A stretch of DNA of 64,000 bases from Actinokineospora enzanensis DSM 44649 (GTDB lineage: Bacteria > Actinomycetota > Actinomycetes > Mycobacteriales > Pseudonocardiaceae), in contig NZ_KB894413.1 in NCBI RefSeq assembly GCF_000374445.1, forward strand, positions 62,001-126,000, given 5' to 3'. Of the stretch, positions 16,731-24,797 are shown in pieces (position 1 is the stretch's first letter; each line of letters begins with the position of its first letter). The position numbers and the translations under genes were made by a program. The notes under the pieces were generated by a model. The model was not told the DNA's origin. It made no database searches and worked only from the letters and a program-made list of their open reading frames with translations.

Positions 16731-17144
16731 ATGAGCGAGTACGAACTGGACGACGACCCGGCCCGGATCGACAACGACGTGGTGTGGGAGTTCCTGTCGA
16801 CCGAGGCCTACTGGGGCAGGCAGCGCACGCGGGCGAACGTGGACGAACAGGTCGCGGCGGCGTGGCGGGTGGTCGGTGCCTACGACCGGGCGACGGGCGC
16901 GCAGGTGGGGTTCGCGCGGGCGGTGTCGGACGGGGTGTCGTTCGCGTACCTGGCCGACGTGTTCGTGGTGCGTGCCGCACGCGGGCAGGGGCTGGGCAAG
17001 GCGCTGGTGCGGAAGATGGTCGACGACGGGCCGGGCGCCGGGTTCCGGTGGCTGCTCAACACCAAGGACGCGCAGGGGCTGTATCGGTCGTTCGGGTTCA
17101 CCGAGCCGGCGCAGCCCGCGATGGAGCGCCTGCCGCGAGTGTGA
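16731..17144 (+). CDS. GNAT-family N-acetyltransferase
   Basis: 137 residues: a short GNAT domain (PF13508-like) with the acetyl-CoA loop 'VFVVRAARGQGLGKALVRKM' at about residues 80-99 and the final 'DAQGLYRSFGF' strand-helix. The start 'MSEYELDDDPARIDNDVVWEFL' matches the family of small acetyltransferases related to Bacillus YjdJ/ElaA-like proteins. Substrate unknown. Ten bases downstream of the AraC-type gene but with its own -10 box. Confidence 0.85.
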   Translation: MSEYELDDDPARIDNDVVWEFLSTEAYWGRQRTRANVDEQVAAAWRVVGAYDRATGAQVGFARAVSDGVSFAYLADVFVVRAARGQGLGKALVRKMVDDGPGAGFRWLLNTKDAQGLYRSFGFTEPAQPAMERLPRV

Positions 17145-17184
17145 CCCAGGCGACGGATGAGGGCGGTGGCCGCCGGGCGTTGAC

Positions 17185-18234
17185 GTGTGTGTGGAGCATG
17201 TCGACGCGGTGGTGATCGGGGCCGGGCAGGCAGGACTGTCGGCGGCGTACTTCCTGCGCCGGACCGGCCTGGGGTTCGTGGTGCTCGACGCCAACCCGGG
17301 CCCCGGCGGCGCGTGGCGGCACCGCTGGCCGTCGCTGCGGTTGGGGAAGGTGCACGGCATCCACGACCTGCCCGGCATGCACCTGCCGCACGCCGACGCG
17401 ACCCGGCCCGCGTCGGAGGTGGTGGCGGAGTACTTCGGCGCGTACGAGCACGAGTTCGCGCTGCCGGTGCTGCGGCCGGTGACGGTGCGTGCGGTGCGGG
17501 ACGCGGGCGGTGAGCTGCTGGTCGAGACCGATCGTGGGGAGTGGACGACGCGGGCGCTGGTGAACGCGACCGGGACGTGGGACAAGCCGTTCCGGCCGCA
17601 CTACCCGGGTCGGTTCGATGGTCGTCAGCTGCACACGGCCGACTATCGCGGGCCGGAGGAGCTCGCCGGTCTGCGGGTGATCGTGGTGGGCGGGGGAACG
17701 TCGGCGGTACAGGCGTTGATGGAGATCGCGGAGGTCGCGACCGCGACGACCTGGGTCACGCGCAGGCCGCCGGAATGGCACGCGGGCCCGTTCACGGCGG
17801 AACACGGCCGCGCGGCGGTGGCGAAGGTGGACGAGGCGGTGCGCGCCGGGCGGGTCCCGGCGAGCGTGGTGAGCGTGACCGGGCTCGGGCTGACGCCGGA
17901 GGTGCTGGACGCTCGGGCGCGTGGTGTGCTCGACCGCCACGCGATGTTCGAGCGGCTCGTTCCCGAGGGGGCGGTCTGGGCTGATGGTCACGTGGTGGAG
18001 GCGGACGTGATCCTGTGGGCGACCGGGTTTCGGCACGCTCTCGATCACCTGGCGCCGCTGCGTCTTCGTGAGCCGGGTGGGGGAATCGTCATGGACGGGA
18101 CGCGGGTCGTGGCCGATCCGCGCGTTCACCTGGTCGGCTACGGGCCGTCCGCCAGCACTATCGGCGCCAATCGCGCGGGGCGTGCGGCGGCGGTGGCCGT
18201 GCGCGACCTGCTGACGGAGTCGATCGTCGCTTAA
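17185..18234 (+). CDS. flavin-containing monooxygenase-like NAD(P)/FAD oxidoreductase
   Basis: 349 residues. FAD-binding 'VVIGAGQAGLSAAYFL' at residues 9-24, 'GGAWRHRWPSLRL' typical of CzcO/FMO-like enzymes, NADP-binding 'VIVVGGGTSAVQALMEI' (about 170-187), and 'VILWATGFRHALDHL' (about 274), the ATGF motif of flavin monooxygenases. It probably oxygenates a nucleophilic N or S atom, or acts as a Baeyer-Villiger-like enzyme. Start: GTG 17185 or the in-frame GTG 17191. Ends with TAA. Confidence 0.85.
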   Translation: MCVEHVDAVVIGAGQAGLSAAYFLRRTGLGFVVLDANPGPGGAWRHRWPSLRLGKVHGIHDLPGMHLPHADATRPASEVVAEYFGAYEHEFALPVLRPVTVRAVRDAGGELLVETDRGEWTTRALVNATGTWDKPFRPHYPGRFDGRQLHTADYRGPEELAGLRVIVVGGGTSAVQALMEIAEVATATTWVTRRPPEWHAGPFTAEHGRAAVAKVDEAVRAGRVPASVVSVTGLGLTPEVLDARARGVLDRHAMFERLVPEGAVWADGHVVEADVILWATGFRHALDHLAPLRLREPGGGIVMDGTRVVADPRVHLVGYGPSASTIGANRAGRAAAVAVRDLLTESIVA

Positions 18235-18247
18235 GGACAGTGGAGTG

Positions 18248-18420
18248 TGGATCCCCCGAATTCCCAGTCTAGTGGGGAGGGTGCGGGTTCGGGGCGTAGT
18301 CGATCTTGTCTGTGGACGACCCGCCGCACGGGGTTGACAACGCGAGCAGGCCGCCGTGTTCTTGATCGGCCGGACTGTCGTTCCCCCATGGGAGAATGCG
18401 GATTCGGGGGATCCACGCGC
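18248..18420. repeat. inverted pair of a dispersed intergenic repeat
   Basis: The block at 18248-18280 and the block at 18381-18418 are inverted copies sharing GTGGATCCCCCGAAT and a following ..TCT..TGGGG. They are related to the copies at 7582 and 7681. The 100 bp between them contain CTGTGGACGAC and no gene. The pair sits in the gap between two converging genes and could fold into a long cruciform. Confidence 0.6.
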
Positions 18421-18437
18421 GACAGTCCATAAGGGAC

Positions 18438-19208
18438 TCAACGGTCAGGGGGGTAGGGGTCCAGGTCGGGGCGTTTGGGGGTGCGGTCATCGCCGGAGGA
18501 GCGGCCGGTCAGGCGGCGGCCCAGCCAGGGGCCCGCGTGGGTGCGGGCCCAGTGGAGGTCGGCGCGGGCCCGGGTCCGCCAGTCGGCGGAGGTGGCGGGA
18601 AGGGATTCGTCCCAGTCGAACTCGGGTGGGTGGCCGAGGGCGCGGAGGGTGGCCTCGGCGACGCGGCGGTGGCCGTCGGCGTTGAGGTGGATGCGGTCGT
18701 CGGCCCAGAGGGTGGGCGAGTCGAAGGCGTGGGTGGAGAACAGGTCCACCACGATCGCGTCGTGTTCGGCGGCCAGGTCGTCCACCAGGGCGATCAGCCG
18801 GTTGATCCGGGGCAGGATGCGGGAGCTGCCGCGCATGCGCCTGCTCGGGTCGATGGCGCGGAACAACACCACCCGGCCCGCGGCGGCGGACAGGGTGCGC
18901 ACGGCATAGGTGACGCGGGCCGTGACGGCGGCCATGTCACAGCTGGGACGCATGACGTCGTTCAGGCCGCCCGCGAAGGTGACCAGGTCGGGGCGCATGG
19001 ACGCGGCCCGGTCCAGTTGCTCGTCCACGATCTGGCGGACCAGTTTGCCGCGCACCGCCAGGTTGGCGTAGCGGAAACCCGGGGTGTCGGCGGCCAGGCG
19101 GGCGGCGACGAGGTCCGCCCAGCCGCGGCAGGTGCCGTCGGGGCGGAAGTCGGACATGCCCTCGGTGAAGGAGTCGCCGATCGCGACCATGCTCGTGTAC
19201 GCGTTCAT
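18438..19208 (-). CDS. SGNH/GDSL-type esterase
   Basis: 256 residues from ATG 19208. All SGNH blocks are visible: 'VAIGDSFTEG' (nucleophile Ser13), Gly in 'LAVRGKL', 'FAGGLNDVM' (block III Asn), and 'DDRIHLNADGH' (block V Asp/His). There is no signal peptide, so it is probably cytoplasmic. Family members hydrolyse esters of lipids or acetylated sugars; the substrate is unknown. The gene is followed by the inverted-repeat pair. Confidence 0.87.
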   Translation of the reverse strand: MNAYTSMVAIGDSFTEGMSDFRPDGTCRGWADLVAARLAADTPGFRYANLAVRGKLVRQIVDEQLDRAASMRPDLVTFAGGLNDVMRPSCDMAAVTARVTYAVRTLSAAAGRVVLFRAIDPSRRMRGSSRILPRINRLIALVDDLAAEHDAIVVDLFSTHAFDSPTLWADDRIHLNADGHRRVAEATLRALGHPPEFDWDESLPATSADWRTRARADLHWARTHAGPWLGRRLTGRSSGDDRTPKRPDLDPYPPDR

Positions 19209-19301
19209 CTCGCGGCCATGCTAATGCCCTGGCCCGACCACGACGCGCCTGGCCGCGCGGCCGGGACGAACGCGGCCGCGGACCGGACCGGCACCGTCCA
19301 C

Positions 19302-19688
19302 TCACTCGACGACGAACTCCTGCTCCCACACCGCCGAGATGCCGACGAACTCCCGGAACCTCAACCGCAGGACGTACCGTCCGGATGGGATGGTCACCGC
19401 ACCGCAGAGCAATGCGAATATCGGCGTCATCCCACTGATGGAGACTTGATCGAGGTCGGCGAACACCTGTCCGTCGTCGTCGCGCAAGGTCGCGGTGAGC
19501 CTGCCCCGGAAATCGTGGGATCTCAGCCATTCGCCATCACGGAGCGTCAGAGCAGGTGCGCGGTCCACCAGTACGGCCAGGGAGAGCAGGCCCGTGGCCT
19601 CGGTCAGGCCGCAATTCCAGACCGTGACACCGTCCTCGTCCAGCACCCAACCGGGTACAACCAGCTGTCGCAACGATTTCGACATCAT
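19302..19688 (-). CDS. hypothetical beta-rich protein
   Basis: 128 residues, ATG 19688 (ATG 19685 also possible). It alternates short strands: 'GWVLDEDGVTVWNCGLTEATGLL', 'RGRLTATLRDDDGQVFADLDQVSIS', 'PSGRYVLRLRFREFVG'. This suggests an Ig- or C2-like sandwich. No signal peptide, no catalytic motif, no family recognised. G+C content begins to fall at its 5' end. Confidence 0.5.
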   Translation of the reverse strand: MMSKSLRQLVVPGWVLDEDGVTVWNCGLTEATGLLSLAVLVDRAPALTLRDGEWLRSHDFRGRLTATLRDDDGQVFADLDQVSISGMTPIFALLCGAVTIPSGRYVLRLRFREFVGISAVWEQEFVVE

Positions 19689-19732
19689 ACAGTTGGACTA
19701 TACATGCCGGACCCCGACCTCACACCGGAACC

Positions 19733-20208
19733 CTATAAAGTACACCCAACAGCGACGCGAGAACTTTCGCCACTGGCATGCTGCCCTTCAATTTCAGAAA
19801 AGTAGAAGATCTCCCAACCGCTGTTCAAGTTGTTTGTACACCTTATCGATACCCCATCAACGTAGGGCTGAGCAGAAACACCGGAGCGGGTTACACTACC
19901 TCCCAGCTTGCTCAAAGTCCCAACATAGTCCTCCACGCCAACCTGCAGGTGTAGGAAACCGGCTGTGTACACATCACCTTGACCCCATAATGCACAGCCG
20001 TCCCGCCGAGCACGCCCACAATCGACGGCAAGACGAAGTATGCATCACACCGACCCGCAACTCCGTCCCGCTGAAAGTAAATCGAATACAGATATTTTGC
20101 CCCATCAGGCGGAGCGGGTGACCGTTCAGCAGGTGCCTGCGACCCGATCACAACAGATGCGAAACATGCCGCCATGGCCACGACACCGAGCCGAATACGC
20201 GAATTCAA
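19733..20208 (-). pseudogene. low-G+C secreted protein gene broken by one base
   Basis: Frame one (from 20208) starts with a signal peptide and reads 'YGVKVMCTQPVS' before going off at about 19965. Frame two continues 'FLHLQVGVEDYVGTLSKLGG' to 'GWEIFYFSEIEG' and 'AVGCTL' at 19733. Adding one T to the GTTTCC run near 19965 joins them into one protein of 158 residues with paired cysteines. The region is only about 50% G+C, far below its surroundings, which suggests acquisition from elsewhere. The single-base loss could also be a sequencing error. Confidence 0.6.
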
Positions 20209-20439
20209 AGTTCATCCCCCGCCGAGTAAGATTCGAGACCCCACAGTGAATAGTCCCCGATGTCGACCATGAAAAGAAGTGAGCACGCAGACCAATCTCA
20301 TGGTCCGGCCGCACCCGTACTTTCGCACGGGGCCGATCCGGCCGGTGTCAGCAGCGAGGGGACAACTTTCGTTGTGGACGTGAGCATCCGAAAGATGCCG
20401 ATACCCGGGCGGGCGTCCTGGATCCGGGCGCGCGGTGGG

Positions 20440-20445
20440 TACCGT
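20440..20445 (+). promoter_or_regulatory. -10 box of a leaderless gene
   Basis: TACCGT six bases upstream of GTG 20452. This decides the start of the histidine kinase, whose open frame reaches back to 20260 without a convincing ribosome site. Confidence 0.5.
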
Positions 20446-20451
20446 GCGTAC

Positions 20452-21654
20452 GTGCGGGAGCCACTGTGGCGGACCTGGCGACAGGCCGTCTTCTACCTGT
20501 TGCCGGTCGGGCTCGTGGTCACGGTGTGCGTGCTGACCATGTACCAGGACACGATCCCGCGCGGCCCGTTGCAGTGGGTCGACATGGTGCTGCAGGTCTC
20601 GTTGGTCGCGGGTCTGGTGGTGCGCAAGTGGTTCCCGGTCCGGCTGATGCTGGCCACCATCGGCCTGAGCGTGCTCTACCTGGCGCTGATGCTCGTCGCG
20701 CACGGCGTGTGGAACCCGGGGTTCGCGCCGAACGACCCGTGGATGACGATCGCCACCCCGATCTACGCCTACAGCACGGTGCTCTACGCCGGGCCGCTCA
20801 TCGGGCCCGTGCTGGTCGCGGTGCAGGCCCTGCTCGTGGTTCGGCCGTGGGACAGCTCGGCCGAGCTGGTGCTGGGCACCGTGCTGCTGGTGGTGCTGCC
20901 CGCGCTGATCGGCCTCTACATCCGCACGCACCGGGGACTGGTGCAGGCGCTGACGGATCGCGCGGAGCGGGCCGAGCGGGAGCAGCACCTGCTGGCCGAG
21001 CAGGCGCGCGCCGACGAGCGGGTGCGGCTGGCCGAGGAGATGCACGACGTGGTCACCCACCGGGTCAGCCTGATGGTGCTGCACGCCGGGGCGCTGGCCG
21101 TGACCGGGCCCGACGACCACACCCGCACCGCCGCCGAGGGGCTGCGGGCGGCGGGCTGCGAGGCGCTCAACGAGCTGCGCGAGCTGGTGGGCGTGCTGCG
21201 CAACGACACCACCGACCGGCAGCCGCAGGAGACCGCCGACGAGCCCGCCGCGGTGCCCGACCTGACCACGCTGGTGGCCGAGTCGGAGTCGGTGGGGGTG
21301 CCGGTGGACCTGGTGCTGGAGGGCAACCCGGCGCTCACCTCGGCGGCGGTCGGGCGCACCGCGTACCGGGTGGTGCAGGAGTCGCTGACCAACATCCGCA
21401 AGCACGCGCCGGGCGCGCCGACCCGGGTGCACGTGCGCTACGGCGGCGACCGGGTACGGATCACCGTGCGCAACGCCGCGGCCACCCGGACCGTCGACAG
21501 TGGACTGTCCCGGACCGGGTCCGGGGTCGGGCTGGTCGGGCTGCGGCAGCGGGTGGAGCTGGTCGGCGGCACGCTCACGTCCGGTCCGCGCGCGGGGGGC
21601 GGCTTCGAGGTGGACGCCGTGCTGCCCGCCTACGTCCCGGTGGAGAGTTCCTAG
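20452..21654 (+). CDS. two-component sensor histidine kinase (NarL-type partner)
   Basis: 400 residues from GTG 20452, chosen for the leaderless promoter and because the first membrane span begins ten residues later. Four to five membrane helices (about residues 10-155), a short coiled linker, a HisKA_3 domain with phospho-acceptor His198 in 'RLAEEMHDVVTHRVS', and an HATPase domain with 'QESLTNIRKHAPGAP' and 'GVGLVGLRQRVELVGGTL'. The protein has little extracytoplasmic sequence, so the signal is probably sensed in or near the membrane. It abuts the response regulator gene. Confidence 0.88.
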   Translation: MREPLWRTWRQAVFYLLPVGLVVTVCVLTMYQDTIPRGPLQWVDMVLQVSLVAGLVVRKWFPVRLMLATIGLSVLYLALMLVAHGVWNPGFAPNDPWMTIATPIYAYSTVLYAGPLIGPVLVAVQALLVVRPWDSSAELVLGTVLLVVLPALIGLYIRTHRGLVQALTDRAERAEREQHLLAEQARADERVRLAEEMHDVVTHRVSLMVLHAGALAVTGPDDHTRTAAEGLRAAGCEALNELRELVGVLRNDTTDRQPQETADEPAAVPDLTTLVAESESVGVPVDLVLEGNPALTSAAVGRTAYRVVQESLTNIRKHAPGAPTRVHVRYGGDRVRITVRNAAATRTVDSGLSRTGSGVGLVGLRQRVELVGGTLTSGPRAGGGFEVDAVLPAYVPVESS

Positions 21655-22311
21655 ATGCGGGTGATCCGAGTCGTCGTGGTCGACGACGAGCCGATGGTCT
21701 GCGCGCACCTGCGGACCATCCTGGGCTCGGCGCCGGACCTGGACGTGGTCGACACCGCCCAGGACGGGGCGGCCGCGGTGGAGGCCGTCGTGCGGCACCG
21801 GCCGCACGTGGTGCTGATGGACCTGCGGATGCCCGGGGTCGACGGGCTCACCGCGATCGAGCGGATCTCCCGGCTGCCCGAGCCGCCCGCGGTCGTCGCG
21901 CTGACCACCTTCGACGCCGACCAGTACGTGCTGCGGGCGCTGCGCGCGGGCGCGGCCGGGTTCCTGGTGAAGACGACCCCGCCGGAGGACCTGATCGGGC
22001 TGGTGCGGGTCGCCGCCGACGGGCACACCGTGCTCTCCCCCGCCGCGACCCGCAGGCTGGTGGCCGCGCAGGCGGGCGAGCAGGCCGCCAGGGAAGGCGC
22101 GCTGCGCCGCGTGCGCGAGCTGACCGAGCGCGAGACGGAGGTGCTGGCGGGCGTGGGCGAGGGCCTGTCCAACGCGCAGATCGCCGACCGGCTGGGGTTG
22201 AGCGAGGCGACCGTGAAGAGCTATGTGTCGCGGATGCTGTTCAAGCTCGACTGCTCGAACCGGACGCAGGCGGGGCTGCTCGCCTACCACGCTGGTCTCA
22301 CTACGCGTTGA
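21655..22311 (+). CDS. NarL/LuxR-family response regulator
   Basis: 218 residues; its ATG directly follows the kinase stop. The receiver domain has the acidic pair in 'VVVVDDEPM', phospho-acceptor Asp in 'VVLMDLRMPGVDG', Thr/Lys in 'LTTFDADQYVL' and 'GFLVKTTPPEDL'. The C-terminal LuxR helix-turn-helix runs 'LTERETEVLAGVGEGLSNAQIADRLGLSEATVKSYVSRML'. It is the partner of the kinase upstream. Regulated genes are not evident; the following 600 bp are gene-free. Confidence 0.92.
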   Translation: MRVIRVVVVDDEPMVCAHLRTILGSAPDLDVVDTAQDGAAAVEAVVRHRPHVVLMDLRMPGVDGLTAIERISRLPEPPAVVALTTFDADQYVLRALRAGAAGFLVKTTPPEDLIGLVRVAADGHTVLSPAATRRLVAAQAGEQAAREGALRRVRELTERETEVLAGVGEGLSNAQIADRLGLSEATVKSYVSRMLFKLDCSNRTQAGLLAYHAGLTTR

Positions 22312-22917
22312 TGTGCTGCTCATCGCCTGCTCCCTCGGGGTGGGGTGACCTTTCGCCATCCAGGTTCCGGGGCGGGTGGGTGTGTGGGGAAGGCGAGTGG
22401 CGGCCCTGTGGATGGATCGCGGGGTATGTGGATAACTCGGCGGGTGGGGTGGCGCGGGGGTGTGGCGGGAGTCGTCCACAGGGCGTTGAAGTCGTCCACA
22501 GCCGGGGCGGTGTGGCTATCCCTGCGCTGACCTGGGCGGATAGGCTCACGCGCGGGCCAGCCCCGGGTGGGAGGGGCTCTGCCCTCCGGGTGATGATCTT
22601 GGTGGATCTTGGCGTGGCAGGGGCAGGGCGCGGGGCGGTGAGGGGGTGTCCACGGGGCGTGGTTGTCGTCCACAGGTGGGCTTCGCGGCTGTTTGGGTTC
22701 TGAGCTGGGTGGATAGGTTCGTGTGGGGCCTGCTTGAGGTGGGGAGGGCCGTCGTCGTTTCCTTTGGGGGGTGTGATCTTGGGGGATGGGGCGCGCTGGG
22801 TCGGGGGGCTTGGTGCGGTGGCTGTGGCGGGTTCGGTGGGCGAGCACCTGGGAGTGGGGTTGTCAGCGGCTGTTCGGGGCTGGTTCGTGGGGGTGGGGGC
22901 GGGCTACGTTCCGGCGC
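22312..22917. other. 600-bp gene-free region with DnaA-box-like motifs and G-runs
   Basis: No credible coding frame. It holds TGTGGATAA (22427-22435, a perfect TTATCCACA complement), three copies of TCGTCCACA (22472, 22492, 22666; one mismatch to TTGTCCACA, the first two exactly 20 bp apart) and TGTGGATGG at 22407. Several G-runs at 22369-22389 could form a quadruplex. The 3' end carries the -10 box TACGTT (22905-22910) of the next gene. Confidence 0.5.
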
Positions 22918-23985
22918 ATGAGGCGATCCCTTTTTCGAGTCGTGGCCGCGATCGTGGTCGGTGTGGTGGGGGCGGGTCTGTTTCCGGCGACGGCGGTGGC
23001 GCACGGTCCGACACCGGCCTGGCGGCTGGTTCCGACCGGGTCCGATGCACGGTTGCGGGGGCTGTCGGCTGTCAGTCAGCGGGTGGTGTGGGCCAGTGGT
23101 AGTGGGGGCACTGTGCTGCGCACGCTCGATGGTGGGCGGTCATGGGAGCGGACTTCCCCACCCGATACCGCGAGTCTGGAGCTGCGGGATATCGAGGCGT
23201 TCGACTCGCGGCACGCGGTGGTGATGTCGATCGGGCCCGGTGACCAGTCGCGGTTGTTCCGTACGAGTGATGGTGGGGTGCACTGGGTGGAGACCTACCG
23301 CAACAGTGAGCCTGCCGCGTTCTTCGACTGTCTGGCGTTCTTCGACGACCGGCACGGGTTGGTGCTCAGTGACCCCGTCGACGGCAAGTTCCGGGTGTTG
23401 TCCACGTCGGACGGTGGCCGGTCCTGGACTGTGCTGCCCGCCGACGGTATGCCTGCCGCGCTCGACGGGGAGTTCGCGTTTGCCGCCAGTGGGCAGTGCA
23501 TCAGTGTGTCCGGTTCCCGTGACGCGTGGATCGCTACCGGTGGCGGGGCGCGCGCTCGCGTTCTGCACAGCGCAGATCGTGGGCGGACTTGGGCCGTTGC
23601 CGACACGGTGTTGGCGAGTAATCCGAGTGCGGGTGTGTTCGCGACCGCGTTCCGTGACTCGCGGCGGGGTATCGCGGTCGGGGGTGACTACGCGGTGCCG
23701 GACGGTGCTGTCGACGCGCTCGGTACGACGCGTGACGGTGGGCGTACCTGGCAGAAGCCGACCGACGCGCCGAAGGGCTACCGGTCGGGGGTGAGCTGGT
23801 ATCCGCTCATCCCCAGCGCCGCGATCGCCGTGGGGCCGACCGGTAGTGACTACACGCTCGACGAGGGTAGGCACTGGCGGGCATTCGACGCGGGCAGCTT
23901 CGACACCGTCGACTGTGTGCGGGATGGGTCCTGCTGGGCGGCCGGGGAGCACGGTCGCGTGGCGGCGCTGCGGCTGGGATGGTGA
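22918..23985 (+). CDS. secreted WD40/BNR-repeat (Ycf48-like) protein
   Basis: 355 residues, ATG 22918 seven bases after TACGTT. Signal peptide about 1-28 ('FPATAVA-HG'), then a beta-propeller of BNR/Asp-box repeats: 'RTLDGGRSWERT', 'RTSDGGVHWVET', 'STSDGGRSWTVL', 'HSADRGRTWAVA', 'TTRDGGRTWQKP'. Known relatives are photosystem-assembly factor Ycf48 and sialidase-like exoproteins; in actinomycetes they are annotated as oxidoreductase or glycosyl-hydrolase-like without proof. Third codon positions are less G/C-rich than in neighbouring genes. Confidence 0.8.
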   Translation: MRRSLFRVVAAIVVGVVGAGLFPATAVAHGPTPAWRLVPTGSDARLRGLSAVSQRVVWASGSGGTVLRTLDGGRSWERTSPPDTASLELRDIEAFDSRHAVVMSIGPGDQSRLFRTSDGGVHWVETYRNSEPAAFFDCLAFFDDRHGLVLSDPVDGKFRVLSTSDGGRSWTVLPADGMPAALDGEFAFAASGQCISVSGSRDAWIATGGGARARVLHSADRGRTWAVADTVLASNPSAGVFATAFRDSRRGIAVGGDYAVPDGAVDALGTTRDGGRTWQKPTDAPKGYRSGVSWYPLIPSAAIAVGPTGSDYTLDEGRHWRAFDAGSFDTVDCVRDGSCWAAGEHGRVAALRLGW

Positions 23986-23989
23986 CCGG

Positions 23990-24370
23990 ATGGCATCGAC
24001 GATCGTGAACGTGGCCTTCGACGCGACCGACGGCCACGCCCTGGCGCAGTGGTGGAGCCTGGTCGTGGGCCACCCGGTGGACCCGGAGTGCGCTCCGGGT
24101 GACGAGGAGAGCTACATCCCGGTACCAGGCGGGCCGACGATCTTCTTCAACCGTGTTCCCGAGCAAAAGGTGTGTAAAAACCGCCTGCACCTGTGCCTAC
24201 GGCCGGACATCCCGCGCGACGAGGAGGTGGCCCGGCTGCTGGACCTGGGCGCCGCCTTGGTGGCCGACCGGCGGAACCCGGACGGCACCGGCTGGGCCGT
24301 GCTGGCCGATCCGGAGGGCAACGAGTTCTGCGTCCTGCGCAGCGCCGCCGAACGCGCCGCCACGGGCTGA
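23990..24370 (+). CDS. VOC family protein (glyoxalase-like)
   Basis: 126 residues from ATG 23990, four bases after the preceding stop, so probably cotranscribed. One glyoxalase-like domain (PF18029 type): 'VNVAFDATDGHALAQWWSLVVGHPV', 'IFFNRVPEQKVCKNRLHLCLRP', 'WAVLADPEGNEFCVL'. This is a common stand-alone actinobacterial form with no known substrate. Confidence 0.78.
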   Translation: MASTIVNVAFDATDGHALAQWWSLVVGHPVDPECAPGDEESYIPVPGGPTIFFNRVPEQKVCKNRLHLCLRPDIPRDEEVARLLDLGAALVADRRNPDGTGWAVLADPEGNEFCVLRSAAERAATG

Positions 24371-24384
24371 GCCCGCTCCCCCAC

Positions 24385-24415
24385 CTCGGGCCCCGGCCGC
24401 CGGTCGGGGCCCGAG
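24385..24415 (+). terminator. hairpin terminator
   Basis: A perfect 11-bp stem (24385-24395 and 24405-24415, 9-nt loop) 15 bases after the VOC stop. No T-run follows. Confidence 0.6.
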
Positions 24416-24576
24416 TGCTGTCCTGGCCCGGTGGCCGGTCCGGACCAATCCCGGCTCGCCCGCGGGCCGCCCGACCGGGCATTCGACCGGGAAAAGCGAC
24501 TTCCCGGTGACCGGGCGGTCGCCCGGCGGATAACCCGGGAAAGACCGGACGAACGGTTCACGAACGCTAACGGATA

Positions 24577-24592
24577 TGTGGTCTGGACCACC
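24577..24592. promoter_or_regulatory. DasR/GntR-type operator, site 1
   Basis: Core TGGTCTGGACCA, a perfect palindrome GTGGTC-TG-GACCAC in its centre, matches the dre consensus ACTGGTCTAGACCACT at 12 of 16 positions. It is identical over 17 bases to site 2, which lies exactly 100 bp downstream. The intervening sequence and the stretch back to 24416 contain no gene. Confidence 0.6.
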
Positions 24593-24676
24593 GTTTCGGG
24601 CCATTCGTGGTATGTCCCGATACCTCCCGGATCCCCTGCGGCATAGGGGATAACGCCACGGTATGCCGGGCTGCTA

Positions 24677-24692
24677 TGTGGTCTGGACCACT
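24677..24692. promoter_or_regulatory. DasR/GntR-type operator, site 2
   Basis: Second copy of the same palindrome (13 of 16 to the dre consensus), about 105 bp before the cutC start. Confidence 0.6.
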
Positions 24693-24797
24693 TTTCCCCG
24701 TAGGAAGTCGTGGTCCGGGCGCGGCACACAACACCACGCCGTGGGATTTGTCGGCCCCGGGGATGGCATTCCCTGGCGCGATCCGGATGATGGTGGG

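Noticed and set aside
20466-22703. 745-codon frame over the two-component genes
   Set aside because: Shadow frame one base off the kinase; no recognisable domain.
24480-24510. Additional transcription terminator
   Set aside because: The 8-bp repeat around AAGCGAC is weak and lies well beyond the stronger hairpin at 24385.
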